Of a DNA stretch of 60,683 bases, positions 9,178-17,467 are shown piece by piece (the first letter of the stretch is position 1; each line of letters starts with the position of its first letter). A program made the position numbers and the translations under genes. The stretch lies in assembly GCF_022968825.1 (NCBI RefSeq), contig NZ_JALHKS010000008.1, positions 1-60,683 of the forward strand, written 5' to 3'. The DNA comes from Chryseobacterium salipaludis. GTDB lineage: Bacteria; Bacteroidota; Bacteroidia; Flavobacteriales; Weeksellaceae. The notes below the pieces were generated by a model. It saw nothing but the letters and a program-made list of their open reading frames with translations, did no database searches and was not told where the DNA came from.

Positions 9178-9544
9178 TTAGCGGGATGTCTTGTAAAGCT
9201 TCAAAAGTAACGAAAAGCATTTAAACGGACCGATCATTTAAAAATTTCGTCAGAAATTGCACTCATCGCTATGCGCGTAGCAATCAACGCTTTACCCGTC
9301 CTAATTGAGAAATAAGGACGTCACAATTCGACAATTGACTAATTGCGACCACCTAATTTTGGCTGAATACTGCTTTACAAATATATTTGACTCAAGAATT
9401 CTATGAAAAAATCTCCCGGCGCCGGGATAAACTTCAAAACAAAATATTATGAAAAAGTTTATCTCATGGGATGGCTTATGCTTGCATAAAAAAACAATTT
9501 TAGTTTTAGCTTTATCAAAAATGATTTGAGACCTAAAAAAGGCT
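9178..9544. other. Intergenic region between divergent genes
   Basis: About 370 bases upstream of the TPR-AraC gene. It includes a short palindrome-like pair (GTCC ... GGAC near 9298-9319). Fragments of open frame occur on the plus strand near 9450-9540, ending at a TGA, and may belong to the decayed gene whose tail is at 9545-9700. No clear promoter is assigned. Confidence 0.3.
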
Positions 9545-9700
9545 ATGACTTCAACTGCCATACAAACTTGTGAGACAAACAGATCGATATTTATGAGTTG
9601 GAAAGTTCCAAATAACTATGATGTTGATAATGAGACAGGGCTCACTATAATAATAGATGAAGGCTCAAAATTCAGAGTAACAAAATTAATCACTTTATGA
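9545..9700 (+). CDS. Small ORF, possible gene fragment
   Basis: A 51-codon frame (ATG 9545, stop 9698-9700) whose stop overlaps the next gene's ATG in an ATGA arrangement. The C-terminal half reads DNETGLTIIIDEGSKFRVTKL, which has the look of the end of a folded domain (the GSKFRVT ending recalls ADP-ribosyltransferase C-termini, a weak resemblance). Upstream the same frame is interrupted by a TGA at about 9527. It may be the tail of a decayed gene. The 4-base overlap could be chance. Confidence 0.25.
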   Translation: MTSTAIQTCETNRSIFMSWKVPNNYDVDNETGLTIIIDEGSKFRVTKLITL

Positions 9701-10236
9701 AAAAATCTATCACAGTCTGTGCAATTGCAGCATCAGCGCTTATACCGGCACAAAATACACTCGAAAAACAGGCTAAAATTGAAGTTGGTTTTCAGGGAAT
9801 TAATTTGGGGTATGACTTACCTGTAAGTAAAAATGTACTGCTGGCATTGCATGCAGGCATTAGTGGGGTCAACGATTTTAAAGACGGGACGATCGTGTAT
9901 AAATTGGGAAGTTTTTCGGATGAAAAGAATTACACACCTTTTTTCGCAGTACAAGGCCGCTATTATGTGAGCAGAGAGCGGCGAGAAACGAGAAATCACA
10001 GCTTAAGAAATAATTCAGGAACTTTTGTAGGATGGCAGTCTAAAATAAATTTTAGCGGTAACAATGCCGATATCGGAAAGACCTGGATGAACGACATACA
10101 TTTCGGCCAGCAATTACCTTTATTCAACCAGTTTATTTTCAGATATCACATAGGGGCTGGATATGGAACTGATCTGGATTACAAGTCAGATTCATTATAT
10201 CCAGCCGTTGCTGCTACTGTGGGATATTATTTCTAA
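9697..10236 (+). CDS. Outer-membrane beta-barrel-like protein
   Basis: A 179-residue protein with a signal peptide ending at PAQ (about residue 19) and a run of amphipathic strands rich in aromatic residues, ending in GYYF: the terminal Phe is typical of outer-membrane barrels. No named family is recognised. It precedes the GLPGLI gene on the same strand by 92 bases. Confidence 0.65.
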   Translation: MKKSITVCAIAASALIPAQNTLEKQAKIEVGFQGINLGYDLPVSKNVLLALHAGISGVNDFKDGTIVYKLGSFSDEKNYTPFFAVQGRYYVSRERRETRNHSLRNNSGTFVGWQSKINFSGNNADIGKTWMNDIHFGQQLPLFNQFIFRYHIGAGYGTDLDYKSDSLYPAVAATVGYYF

Positions 10237-10328
10237 AAGATGAGGTTTTACTTATCTTCCGCTAAAGACCGGATCTAAGCTATTATGATCTTGCAGAATA
10301 TGACCATTTACTGTTTTAATATATGATA

Positions 10329-11177
10329 ATGAAAAAAGTTAATATATTTTTGTTCGCGCTGCTTTGTTGTTTTACCTATGCTCAGCATTACAAGGTGATT
10401 TACAGTCTGTCTTGGAAACCTTCACTTCAAAATGACACAATTTTGACAGGTTTAACGGCTCTAATAATTAATGGCAAAAAATCATATTTTGCGGACTATA
10501 GCAAGTTCAAAGCAGATTCTCTAAAATCCAAAATAGTTTCCGATTTCTTTTCGGGTAATCAGCAAGGAAACTTAAGATTTCCATCGCCAAAAGCAGACGC
10601 TCGATTTAAAAAGGTGATTATTAAGGATATCGCCAATGATATAACAATACAGGAAGAAAAGTTTTATATAACCACATTCCATGTAATTTCCGAGTGTAAA
10701 CTAAAGTGGAAGCTGGAAAAAGGAGAGGAAACAATATTTGGCTACAAGACAAAAAAAGCAGTTGCCAAACTCGGAGGCAGAAAATGGACTGTTTGGTACA
10801 CCACCGAAATTCCGATCAATGATGGTCCTTACAAGCTATATGGATTACCCGGTTTAATTTTAAAGGCAACTGATGAGAAGGGAGATTATACTTTTGAAGT
10901 TGCGGGAATAACAAATGAAACGAACGATTTAGAGTACAGAAGCTTCAGCCTGCCCGCTCCGGTCGTACTAAATGATAAAAAATGGGATAAGTTTTACAAG
11001 AACTATAAACAGCAACCTTCAATCGTTTTAGAGAATCTCAATACCGAAAGTACTACTTACGTGATTGACGGGAAGGATATTGATCAACACACTAAATCGG
11101 ATTATGACAGAAAAGAAAAAACCTACCTGTACGAGAATAATAATGAAATCGAACTATTTAATTCGTGCAATAAATAA
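10329..11177 (+). CDS. GLPGLI family protein
   Basis: About 282 residues with a signal peptide (MKKVNIFLFALLCCFTYAQ). The family hallmark appears as YGLPGLILKA near residue 177, followed by a beta-rich segment. GLPGLI proteins are exported Bacteroidota proteins, often next to receptors or peptidases, and have no proven biochemical role. The MKK start at 10329 is preferred over the ATG two codons upstream (10323) because it gives a standard signal peptide. Confidence 0.85.
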   Translation: MKKVNIFLFALLCCFTYAQHYKVIYSLSWKPSLQNDTILTGLTALIINGKKSYFADYSKFKADSLKSKIVSDFFSGNQQGNLRFPSPKADARFKKVIIKDIANDITIQEEKFYITTFHVISECKLKWKLEKGEETIFGYKTKKAVAKLGGRKWTVWYTTEIPINDGPYKLYGLPGLILKATDEKGDYTFEVAGITNETNDLEYRSFSLPAPVVLNDKKWDKFYKNYKQQPSIVLENLNTESTTYVIDGKDIDQHTKSDYDRKEKTYLYENNNEIELFNSCNK

Positions 11178-11241
11178 CGCATATTATCGCGGCATTTAAT
11201 ATATTTACTTATTCGATACCCCCATTTTAAATAAGTTAATT

Positions 11242-11802
11242 ATGAAAAACTCTCTACTCGTTGCCCTTTTCTGCATTTCATCTTCCGTGTTTGGCCAGTC
11301 TGGTTTTGATGAACTGAGTCGCGAAATTGAAACGATCAACACCGAACTTAAGTCGCTGAAAACGGAGCTACAGTCTGTTCAGTCGGAGAACATCTACTTA
11401 AAGAACGTGCTGCAGATCAACAAGCCTGTGCTGGAGGCAGAGGCCGACCATTCTGTTTACAGGATCACCCAAGTAAAAGGCAACAGGAAGGCACTGACAA
11501 TTACGGTGCACCTGCTGGTGGAGACAAAAAACGAAAACAAAACTTCTTTTTTGCAGGGCTTTTCAGCGGTTGATCTTTTGGGCAATGAATATAAAATTGA
11601 CCAACTGGCGTCATCGAATACGAATCCAAAACTTTCGCTGCACACTCCGATGGTGGTGCGGGTGACTTTTAAGGATATTATCGACACGCCCGGAATTATG
11701 AAAATTGTCCGCTTTGGTTCCAGAAACGAACCTGAAAGAAGACCTACTGACTTTTCAAAGTCGAAGCTGGAATTTAGGGACCTGGCTGTGAAGTGGGATT
11801 GA
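11242..11802 (+). CDS. Secreted coiled-coil protein, family B copy 2 (intact)
   Basis: A 186-residue protein: signal peptide to about residue 19 (SVFGQ), a heptad-rich helix at about 25-57 with SREIETINTELKSLKTEL, and a C-terminal domain with the pattern VKGNRK ... VDLLGNEYKID ... LHTPM ... FRDLAVKWD. It matches the broken copy at 3989-4548 closely at DNA level, including the upstream 50 bases. The gene at 57769-58317 is a distant relative with the same order of features. Function unknown. It is probably periplasmic or outer-membrane associated, and the helix may drive oligomerisation. Confidence 0.75.
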   Translation: MKNSLLVALFCISSSVFGQSGFDELSREIETINTELKSLKTELQSVQSENIYLKNVLQINKPVLEAEADHSVYRITQVKGNRKALTITVHLLVETKNENKTSFLQGFSAVDLLGNEYKIDQLASSNTNPKLSLHTPMVVRVTFKDIIDTPGIMKIVRFGSRNEPERRPTDFSKSKLEFRDLAVKWD

Positions 11803-11917
11803 ACGGGGTTATGGCAGCCGATAGCGATTTAGACGAAAACTTTTTAAAACTCCTTGTTTATTTTCGGCGACATGCTTAATTTCTACATCTTTCGTCTGGG
11901 GAAAAATTTCACTTCAA

Positions 11918-12110
11918 AACAACTCAGCTTGGCTGACGGGCGATTGCCGAAAATTATAAAACATTCGGCTTTGTCATCCTGAAAAATCCCGGCGGTAAAA
12001 GTCCGCAGGAGATTGATGCAGACCTGCGGCGAATCCTGATTGATGGAACGTATTTTTATTCGGAACAAGTGCAGCTGCCGGGTTTGGGTGGCGGCGAGGA
12101 AGGGATGTAA
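11918..12110 (+). pseudogene. Family A protein, degraded copy 2
   Basis: The frame entered at 11946 reads AENYKTFGFVILKNPGGKSP, then QEIDADLRRILIDGTYFY and EQVQLPGLGGGEEGM, then a TAA at 12108-12110. It parallels the intact gene at 3358-3675 but has an in-frame TGA at 11934 just upstream, a frameshift in the N-terminal part, and a C-terminal end about 25 residues short. It lies 120 bases after a family B gene, so A and B travel together. Confidence 0.6.
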
Positions 12111-12179
12111 CATGAAAATGTGGAAGATGGTGATGAATACGGGCTCAAAGTGAGGACACTTTGCGCAGCTGGCGCTTGC

Positions 12180-12678
12180 GTCACTTCGAGTGCGCGACGT
12201 CAGGAGCGTGTATCGAGAAGTGATTGCAGAAGGTATCTGCGCTGTAGGCGTTCTCGATACATTTTCCCTTCGCCTTGCTGCGGAAAAACACTCGGACTGA
12301 CGGTGCGAGATGCAGAGCGCGGCTCCCGATACATTTTTCCTCCGCTTTGCTGCGGAAAAACACTCGAACTGACAGATGCCTTTTTTTGCAGAATGGGGCG
12401 AGCGTCACTTCGAGTGCGCGACGTCAGGAGCGTGTATCGAGAAGTGCTTGTAAACGGTATCTGCACTTTAGGCGTTCTCGATACATTTTCCCTTCGCTTT
12501 GCTACGGAAAAACACTCGAACTGACGAATGCGTTTTTTGCAGAATTGGCGCTAGCGTCACTTCGAGTGCACGACGTCAGGAGCGCGTATCGAGAAGTGAT
12601 TGCAGAAGGTGCCTGCACTGTAGGCGTTCTCGATACATTTTTCCTTCGCGTTGCTGCGGAAAAACACTAGAACTGACG
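12180..12678. repeat. Array of three about 120-bp palindromic repeats plus a half unit
   Basis: Full units start near 12180, 12405 and 12556. Each begins GTCACTTCGAGTG, passes GTGTATCGAGAAGTG, crosses a variable loop of about 30 bases and returns through GGCGTTCTCGATACA and ACACTCGAACTGACG. The arms pair with each other, so each unit can fold into a long interrupted hairpin. A right-half unit without its left arm is at 12321-12373. The spacers also share TTTTTTGCAGAAT. The short ORFs that cross the array on both strands are translations of the repeat, not genes. The array ends about 25 bases before the stop of the GIY-YIG gene. Confidence 0.9.
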
Positions 12679-12701
12679 ATTTCCACATTCGCAATATGCA
12701 G

Positions 12702-12995
12702 TTAATCACCAAAGTTTTTCTTGGCAAGATTGGGCAGGTCTTCAAATCTGCCATCGATGAGGGATTGCTTTTTAGCCCGTGACCATTTTTTAATCTTTTT
12801 TTCAAAAGTAATGGCTTGTTCGATATCCATAAAGTGGGCGTAATACACTAATGATACCGGACGACGGGAGAAAGTATAGGAGCCGAAATGTTTTCCTTCC
12901 TGATGCTCTTCGAGTCTTTTATAGAGATCTGCAGTAACGCCAGTATAAAAGGATCTGTCTGCACACTCTAAAATATAAACAAAAGATGACTGCAT
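12702..12995 (-). CDS. GIY-YIG single-domain nuclease family protein
   Basis: A 97-residue protein made only of the GIY-YIG domain: FVYILECADRSFYTGVTADL (the VYI...YTG signature), an Arg in LYKRLEEH and the catalytic Glu in AITFEKKIKKW. The ATG at 12995 is chosen because the domain starts there. The frame stays open for 110 further codons upstream, but these translate a copy of the neighbouring repeat and cannot be native. Stand-alone proteins of this UPF0213-like type are presumed DNA endonucleases. This one is flanked on both sides by palindromic repeats, recalling REP/RAYT arrangements. Confidence 0.88.
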   Translation of the reverse strand: MQSSFVYILECADRSFYTGVTADLYKRLEEHQEGKHFGSYTFSRRPVSLVYYAHFMDIEQAITFEKKIKKWSRAKKQSLIDGRFEDLPNLAKKNFGD

Positions 12996-13060
12996 GGCGC
13001 TTTTTTTCAGTAAGATAAATATAGCAAGATTTAACGAGCAGTTTGTTTTTGAACTATATC

Positions 13061-13177
13061 TGTTCCCGATACATCTGCCTATGGCGAACACCCAAACTGA
13101 GGGGTATGAGATGTAGAAGCGCGGTTCTCGATACATTTTTCCTTCGCGTTGCTGCGGAAAAACACTCGAACTGACGG
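13061..13177. repeat. Half units of the palindromic repeat upstream of the GIY-YIG gene
   Basis: A good right-half copy (GTTCTCGATACATTTTTCC to CACTCGAACTGACGG) lies at 13124-13177, and a decayed one (GTTCCCGATACAT to AACTGAGGG) at about 13061-13101. With the array at 12180-12678 they bracket the nuclease gene. Confidence 0.75.
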
Positions 13178-13574
13178 CGGTTACCATCATATCCGTCTGA
13201 GGCGGACAGTCGGACTGATGGGTATCAGATAGGTAAACGCTGTTAGCGGTCCTGTCGCTAACATTCCGCGCGCAATCCGGATTTGGAGATATAATGCGGA
13301 ACACGCGCTGGGTTTGCTGCTGCATCTAAGACCAGCAGATTGTGTGTTTAAATATGGAAAAATTAACCATTACTTTTTCCAATGAGATTTCACAACACCG
13401 GTCACAGCGCTTTCAGAAAAAATCGCTGCTTTGCATGTTAATTATTGCGTGGTAGACTGCAAGCGGTTTGTATGTTAGCTATGGCAGCCATGAGAAGCGC
13501 GTAAACCAAAACCAGCAACCGTCGGAAGCAGCTATAGTCTAATGTTCACTCTCGAAAAAACATCCTCTATTCTT
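13178..13574. other. Intergenic region, nothing recognised
   Basis: About 400 bases between the repeat-flanked nuclease locus and purE. A short palindrome (CCGTCTGAGGCGGAC) occurs at about 13192. A 33-codon frame starts at 13354 but has no support. No tRNA, terminator or conserved gene seen. Confidence 0.35.
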
Positions 13575-14075
13575 TTAATCATACCCATTCCCAAACTTCC
13601 CCTTCAGCTCTTCCACCGTGCCCAGCACTTTCGCTTTCAGCGATTCCTGATACGCTTCGAGGCGCGCGCTCAGGTCTTCGTCGCCAGTGGCTACGATGCG
13701 CGCTGCTAAAATTCCGGCGTTGGCGGCACCGTTCAAAGCGACGGTCGCGACCGGAATACCCGAAGGCATCTGCAAAATAGACAGGACCGAGTCCCAGCCG
13801 TCAATGGAGTTAGAGGATAAGATGGGTACGCCAATCACCGGCAGCGGCGTACAGCTGGCCACCATGCCCGGCAAATGCGCTGCGCCGCCGGCACCCGCGA
13901 TGATGACTTTCAGGCCGCGCTCTCTGGCGGTCCTGGCATAATCAAACATCCGTTCCGGCGTACGGTGCGCAGAGACTACGGTGAGCTCATACGGAATACT
14001 GAAGTTTTTAAGCATCTCTGCTGCCTGTTCCATTACCGGCAAGTCGCTCTGGCTGCCCATGATGATTCCGACCAT
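13575..14075 (-). CDS. purE: 5-(carboxyamino)imidazole ribonucleotide mutase
   Basis: 166 residues. Class I PurE signatures are present: GSQSDLPVM near residue 7, SAHRTPERM near 39-47 and [11 protein letters not shown] near 70-80. The enzyme moves the carboxylate from N5-CAIR to C4, giving CAIR in de novo purine synthesis. It is the last gene of a purK-purE pair (45-base gap), and PurK supplies its substrate. Confidence 0.96.
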   Translation of the reverse strand: MVGIIMGSQSDLPVMEQAAEMLKNFSIPYELTVVSAHRTPERMFDYARTARERGLKVIIAGAGGAAHLPGMVASCTPLPVIGVPILSSNSIDGWDSVLSILQMPSGIPVATVALNGAANAGILAARIVATGDEDLSARLEAYQESLKAKVLGTVEELKGKFGNGYD

Positions 14076-14120
14076 TTTTTATCTTTTTTTAATTGATATA
14101 ATGCTGTTGTTCAACTGTAA

Positions 14121-15236
14121 TTATTTGCCGGCCGTGACGGTGACCAGTGACTTTATTTCCGTTAGCCGGGCAATCAGGTCCTCGCGGTTGGTGCCCAGCA
14201 CATTGATGTGCCCCATTTTGCGGCCGGGTTTGGTTTCTGCCTTGCCATATAAATGAATATAAGCATCCGGCATTTTCAAGACTTTTTCCAACCCTTTATA
14301 AACTACCGGTCCCTGCGCGCCGGGTTCGCCAATCAGGTTCAGCATACCGGAATAACCGGTCCCTTCCACATTTGCCAGCGGGAAGTTTTTCAGGATGCGG
14401 TAGAACTGCTCAAACTGGGAATTGTGGTTGCCTTCCTGGGTCTGGTGTCCGGAGTTGTGCGGGCGCGGCGCAGTTTCATTGACCCAGACTTTTCCGGCGG
14501 TATCCAAAAAGAGTTCAATGGCAAACAAGCCCGGCGAATCCACGGCTTTAATGAAGGTTTGTACTATTTTTTCGATCTGTGCGGCAACGTCGCTGCTGAT
14601 GCCGGCCGGGCAAATATTAAAATCCAGCAGATTCAGTTTTGGATCGGCCACCATTTCGGTGACGGGAAAAGTACAAACTTCACCGGAACGGTTCCGCGCA
14701 ACGATGACGGAGAGTTCTTTATCAATATCGACCAGCGCTTCCAGCACGGACGGTTCGTCCCACAGCTGCGCCAGGTTCTTTTCGGTGCGGATCACCTGCA
14801 CCCCTTTGCCGTCGTAGCCACCGGTATTGAGTTTCTGCACAAAAGGCAGAGGTAGCGTGATCTCATCGGCTAAGGATGAAATTACCTGAAAGTCCGGGCT
14901 CGGCAGCCGGTGTTTCTTATAAAACTCTTTCTGCAGGATTTTCTGCTGAATCATCCTGACCACGGCGGCAGAGGGAATCACCTCCACACCGGCTTCTTCC
15001 AGTGCGGCGAGCCCATCGGCGTTGACATGTTCAATTTCAATGGAGACAACGTCCAGCTTTTCGCCGAAATCAAAAACATCTTCCCTGCGGTTGAAATTGC
15101 CTTGGGTGAAATGAGCAATGTGCGCACAGGAACAATGGGGATATGGATCCAGCACAAAAAAGTCATCATCATATTTCAGCGCTTCCTGAATCAGCATGCG
15201 CCCGAGCTGGCCGCCACCGAGAATTCCGATTTTCAT
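14121..15236 (-). CDS. purK: 5-(carboxyamino)imidazole ribonucleotide synthase
   Basis: 371 residues with an ATP-grasp fold. The N-terminal GILGGGQLGRML is the PurK start signature, KLNTGGYDGKGVQVI the ATP-grasp glycine loop, and NETAPRPHNSGHQT the metal/substrate motif. It carboxylates AIR to N5-CAIR using ATP and bicarbonate, feeding PurE. It starts two bases after the stop of the DUF1543 gene, so the three genes form one transcription unit. Confidence 0.96.
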   Translation of the reverse strand: MKIGILGGGQLGRMLIQEALKYDDDFFVLDPYPHCSCAHIAHFTQGNFNRREDVFDFGEKLDVVSIEIEHVNADGLAALEEAGVEVIPSAAVVRMIQQKILQKEFYKKHRLPSPDFQVISSLADEITLPLPFVQKLNTGGYDGKGVQVIRTEKNLAQLWDEPSVLEALVDIDKELSVIVARNRSGEVCTFPVTEMVADPKLNLLDFNICPAGISSDVAAQIEKIVQTFIKAVDSPGLFAIELFLDTAGKVWVNETAPRPHNSGHQTQEGNHNSQFEQFYRILKNFPLANVEGTGYSGMLNLIGEPGAQGPVVYKGLEKVLKMPDAYIHLYGKAETKPGRKMGHINVLGTNREDLIARLTEIKSLVTVTAGK

Positions 15237-15238
15237 AG

Positions 15239-15793
15239 TTATAGTTTGGTAAATTTGAGGTATCCGATTTTAGTGACATTCTGCACGGGTTCGTCGTCTG
15301 TCCGGGTCAGTTTCAGGCTGTATTGCTCTTTCATATCTGCCGGCAGCAGATCTTCCACTTTATAAATGTCATCGATGTCCACGCCGTACTTATCATCCAC
15401 ATGGCTTGTGGCACCGGGAAAACCCATGGTTTTATAAAATTCTGTCTGTTTGACCCGTTTGATAACGTTGGCCATGGTGGTATCCACTAACAACAGCTGC
15501 TCATGAAATTCCTGAAAGACGCCCGGCGTGTACCCACCGAGATTGATAAAAAATAATTGCTGTTCGGCCACCGCGTCGGTTTTTTCCACGACTTCAACGG
15601 TATAGCCGTCGGCAAACTGTACTTCCTGATAGCCGTCGAGGTGCATCTCGCCTTTGGCTTCCGGCCAGAAATGTTCCAGTGCCGGAACCAGGTCCCGAAC
15701 CGTGGGGGCAATGCCGAAGAAGACATCATGTTGTTCCACATGCCGCCCCGGCGGCGTGGCCCCGATGATGGTATAAAACAGTTTTAATTTCAT
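15239..15793 (-). CDS. DUF1543 domain protein
   Basis: 184 residues, cytoplasmic, no signal peptide. The N-terminal half (KLFYTIIGATPPGRHVEQHD, then VFFGIAPTVRDLVP) is characteristic of DUF1543, a small Bacteroidota/Proteobacteria family without a known role. It is the first gene of the unit with purK and purE (stop to start gap of 2 bases), which suggests shared expression and not necessarily a purine function. Confidence 0.8.
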   Translation of the reverse strand: MKLKLFYTIIGATPPGRHVEQHDVFFGIAPTVRDLVPALEHFWPEAKGEMHLDGYQEVQFADGYTVEVVEKTDAVAEQQLFFINLGGYTPGVFQEFHEQLLLVDTTMANVIKRVKQTEFYKTMGFPGATSHVDDKYGVDIDDIYKVEDLLPADMKEQYSLKLTRTDDEPVQNVTKIGYLKFTKL

Positions 15794-15871
15794 ACCCTCA
15801 AAAATACATTTTTAAGATCAGATGCACAGGACGCGGCGGCGGCTTTTTCATTGATTCAGGCTAAAAAACCT

Positions 15872-15879
15872 TAGATTTG
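15872..15879 (+). promoter_or_regulatory. Bacteroidota-type promoter close to the TSUP start
   Basis: TAGATTTG at 15872-15879 fits TAnnTTTG, and a TTG at 15851-15853 lies 18 bases upstream, the spacing known for Bacteroidota sigma factor promoters. The ATG is only 4 bases after the -7 element, so transcription should begin at or about the start codon, giving a leaderless or nearly leaderless mRNA. Confidence 0.6.
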
Positions 15880-15883
15880 TGAT

Positions 15884-16714
15884 ATGTCAGAGATTTTAAT
15901 TCTATTTTTCGGAGCGATTGCGGCGGGACTGGTGGGCTCACTCACCGGCCTGGGCGGCGGTATTATTATTATTCCATTGCTTACGCTGGGTTTTAGCGTA
16001 CCGATGCATTACGCCATTGGCGCCTCGCTGATTTCAGTGATCGGAACCTCGTCGGGTGCTGCCGCGGCTTTTGTGAAAGAAGGCTTTACGAACGTGAGGA
16101 TCGGGATGTTTCTGGAGATTGCGACCACGGCGGGTGCGATTGGCGGTGCGCTGATTTCCGGCCTGCTGGATGCAAATACCATCGGGATTATTTTTGCAGC
16201 CATTCTTATACTGACGGTGCTGCTGAACCTGCGGGACAAGCCGGACCACCAGGAGCCGCTGATTGCCGGCAGCCTGGAAGACAAACTTCAGCTGCACGGC
16301 ACTTTCCCGGATAATGGCGTGATTAAAAAATACGCGGCCCGGAATACGGTTTCCGGTTTCCTGATGATGTCGGTGGCGGGTGTCATGAGCGGCCTGCTGG
16401 GCATTGGGTCCGGTGCGCTGAAAGTATTGGCAATGGACAATATGATGAAACTTCCTTTTAAGGTTTCCACGACGACGAGTAATTTTATGATCGGTGTAAC
16501 GGCGGTGGCAAGTTCGCTGATTTATTTTCAGCGCGGCGAGATTATTCCGGTGATTGCGGCACCGGTGCTGGTGGGCGTGGTCGCCGGGAGTTATATCGGG
16601 TCCAAAACACTGATGGTGTCCAAAACCAAAAAACTGAAAATTATTTTTGCGGTCGTGGTATCGGTACTATCAGCGTATATGATGTATAACGGTATTTCGC
16701 AAAACTTCAGATAA
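15884..16714 (+). CDS. TSUP (TauE/SafE) family membrane transporter
   Basis: 276 residues with about eight membrane segments and the two repeated TSUP motifs, GSLTGLGGGIIIIPLLTLGF near residue 18-37 and MSGLLGIGSGALKVLAM near 166. Family members export sulfite, organosulfonates or other sulfur anions; the substrate here is not evident. The next gene begins directly after its stop codon, and TSUP-DUF1634 pairs are common, so the two proteins probably form one membrane system. Confidence 0.9.
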   Translation: MSEILILFFGAIAAGLVGSLTGLGGGIIIIPLLTLGFSVPMHYAIGASLISVIGTSSGAAAAFVKEGFTNVRIGMFLEIATTAGAIGGALISGLLDANTIGIIFAAILILTVLLNLRDKPDHQEPLIAGSLEDKLQLHGTFPDNGVIKKYAARNTVSGFLMMSVAGVMSGLLGIGSGALKVLAMDNMMKLPFKVSTTTSNFMIGVTAVASSLIYFQRGEIIPVIAAPVLVGVVAGSYIGSKTLMVSKTKKLKIIFAVVVSVLSAYMMYNGISQNFR

Positions 16715-17092
16715 ATGAAAAAGCATTTTACAGATATTGATTTAAACCAGTCGGTGGGCAATCTGCTGCGCCTCGGCGTGATGGTTTCGGTGGTGATTTC
16801 CCTGCTGGGTTTTGCCAAACTGTTTTCGGAAGGGTTTGAAATGCCGAAAGACTACAGCCGCCTGGAAGTGCCGGACCATGAAATCTGGTCCACGTTTTTC
16901 AGCGCACTGATGAGACTGGAAGGGATTGCAATTATTCAGCTCGGCATTCTGATGCTGATTTTTACGCCGCTGCTGCGGATTATCTTCGCGATGGTGGGCT
17001 ATTTCCGGGAGAAAGATTATACCTATGTGGTGATATCGCTGCTGGTGATTCTGATTATGGTGATCAGTTTCCTGATGGGGTATTCCCATTAA
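16715..17092 (+). CDS. DUF1634 membrane protein
   Basis: 125 residues with three membrane segments (about 20-42, 66-86 and 96-122). The order GNLLRLGVMVSVVISLLG ... LGILMLIFTPLLRI is typical of DUF1634. Its ATG follows the TSUP stop codon with no gap, pointing to translational coupling and a shared function. Its stop codon overlaps that of the convergent VOC gene. Confidence 0.88.
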   Translation: MKKHFTDIDLNQSVGNLLRLGVMVSVVISLLGFAKLFSEGFEMPKDYSRLEVPDHEIWSTFFSALMRLEGIAIIQLGILMLIFTPLLRIIFAMVGYFREKDYTYVVISLLVILIMVISFLMGYSH

Positions 17093-17466
17093 AGTTCATA
17101 AAATTCCAGCGGCAGGTCATCGGGATCCCGGCTAAAGAAAAACAGTTTGCCGGTGTATTCGTCTGTACGGAGTTCTTCACAAATCAAACCGTCCTGTAGC
17201 AGCCGGTCGCGTTTCAAAGCCACATCGTCCACGCCAAAAGCCAGGTGGCGCAGGCCGCAGCGTTCCGGCCGGGAAGCCCGTGGCGGTGTTTCGGGAAAGG
17301 AAAAAAGTTCTAAAATATAGTCGCCGTTCAGGCCGAGGTCCAGTTTCCAGGATTGCCGTTCCGCCCGGTAGGCTTCGCGCAGGATTTCAAACCCTAAAAC
17401 TTCGGTATAAAATTGTTTAGAGACGGCATAATCTGAACAGATGACCGCAATGTGGTGCAGTTTCAT
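17089..17466 (-). CDS. VOC (glyoxalase/dioxygenase superfamily) protein
   Basis: 125 residues covering one complete VOC domain: the start MKLHHIAVICSDYAVSKQFY, central GLRHLAFGVDDV and terminal FFFSRDPDDLPLEFYEL. Metal-ligand positions His5, His (in LRHLAF) and Glu (in LEFYEL) are present. It resembles the SMU1112c/YaeR group. Substrate unknown. The stop overlaps the stop of the convergent DUF1634 gene by 3 bases. It follows the isochorismate synthase gene by one base. Confidence 0.85.
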   Translation of the reverse strand: MKLHHIAVICSDYAVSKQFYTEVLGFEILREAYRAERQSWKLDLGLNGDYILELFSFPETPPRASRPERCGLRHLAFGVDDVALKRDRLLQDGLICEELRTDEYTGKLFFFSRDPDDLPLEFYEL

Positions 17467-17467
17467 T

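Noticed and set aside
9301..9561. 86-residue minus-strand ORF
   Set aside because: Low-complexity Phe/Ile/Lys composition from an AT-rich spacer, with no signal or start context.
12180..12678. CRISPR array
   Set aside because: The units are about 120 bases, internally palindromic and unevenly spaced, with half units and no unique spacers of constant length; no cas genes are present.
12120..12805. Several ORFs of 68-134 residues on both strands, rich in Arg, Ser and Cys
   Set aside because: They are translations of the palindromic repeat units in different frames; the same peptide blocks (FRSKAKEKC, HFSSALLRKN) recur with each repeat.
14253..15365. Plus-strand ORFs up to 200 residues opposite purK
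   Set aside because: Antisense shadows of a well-conserved gene with GC-rich third positions.
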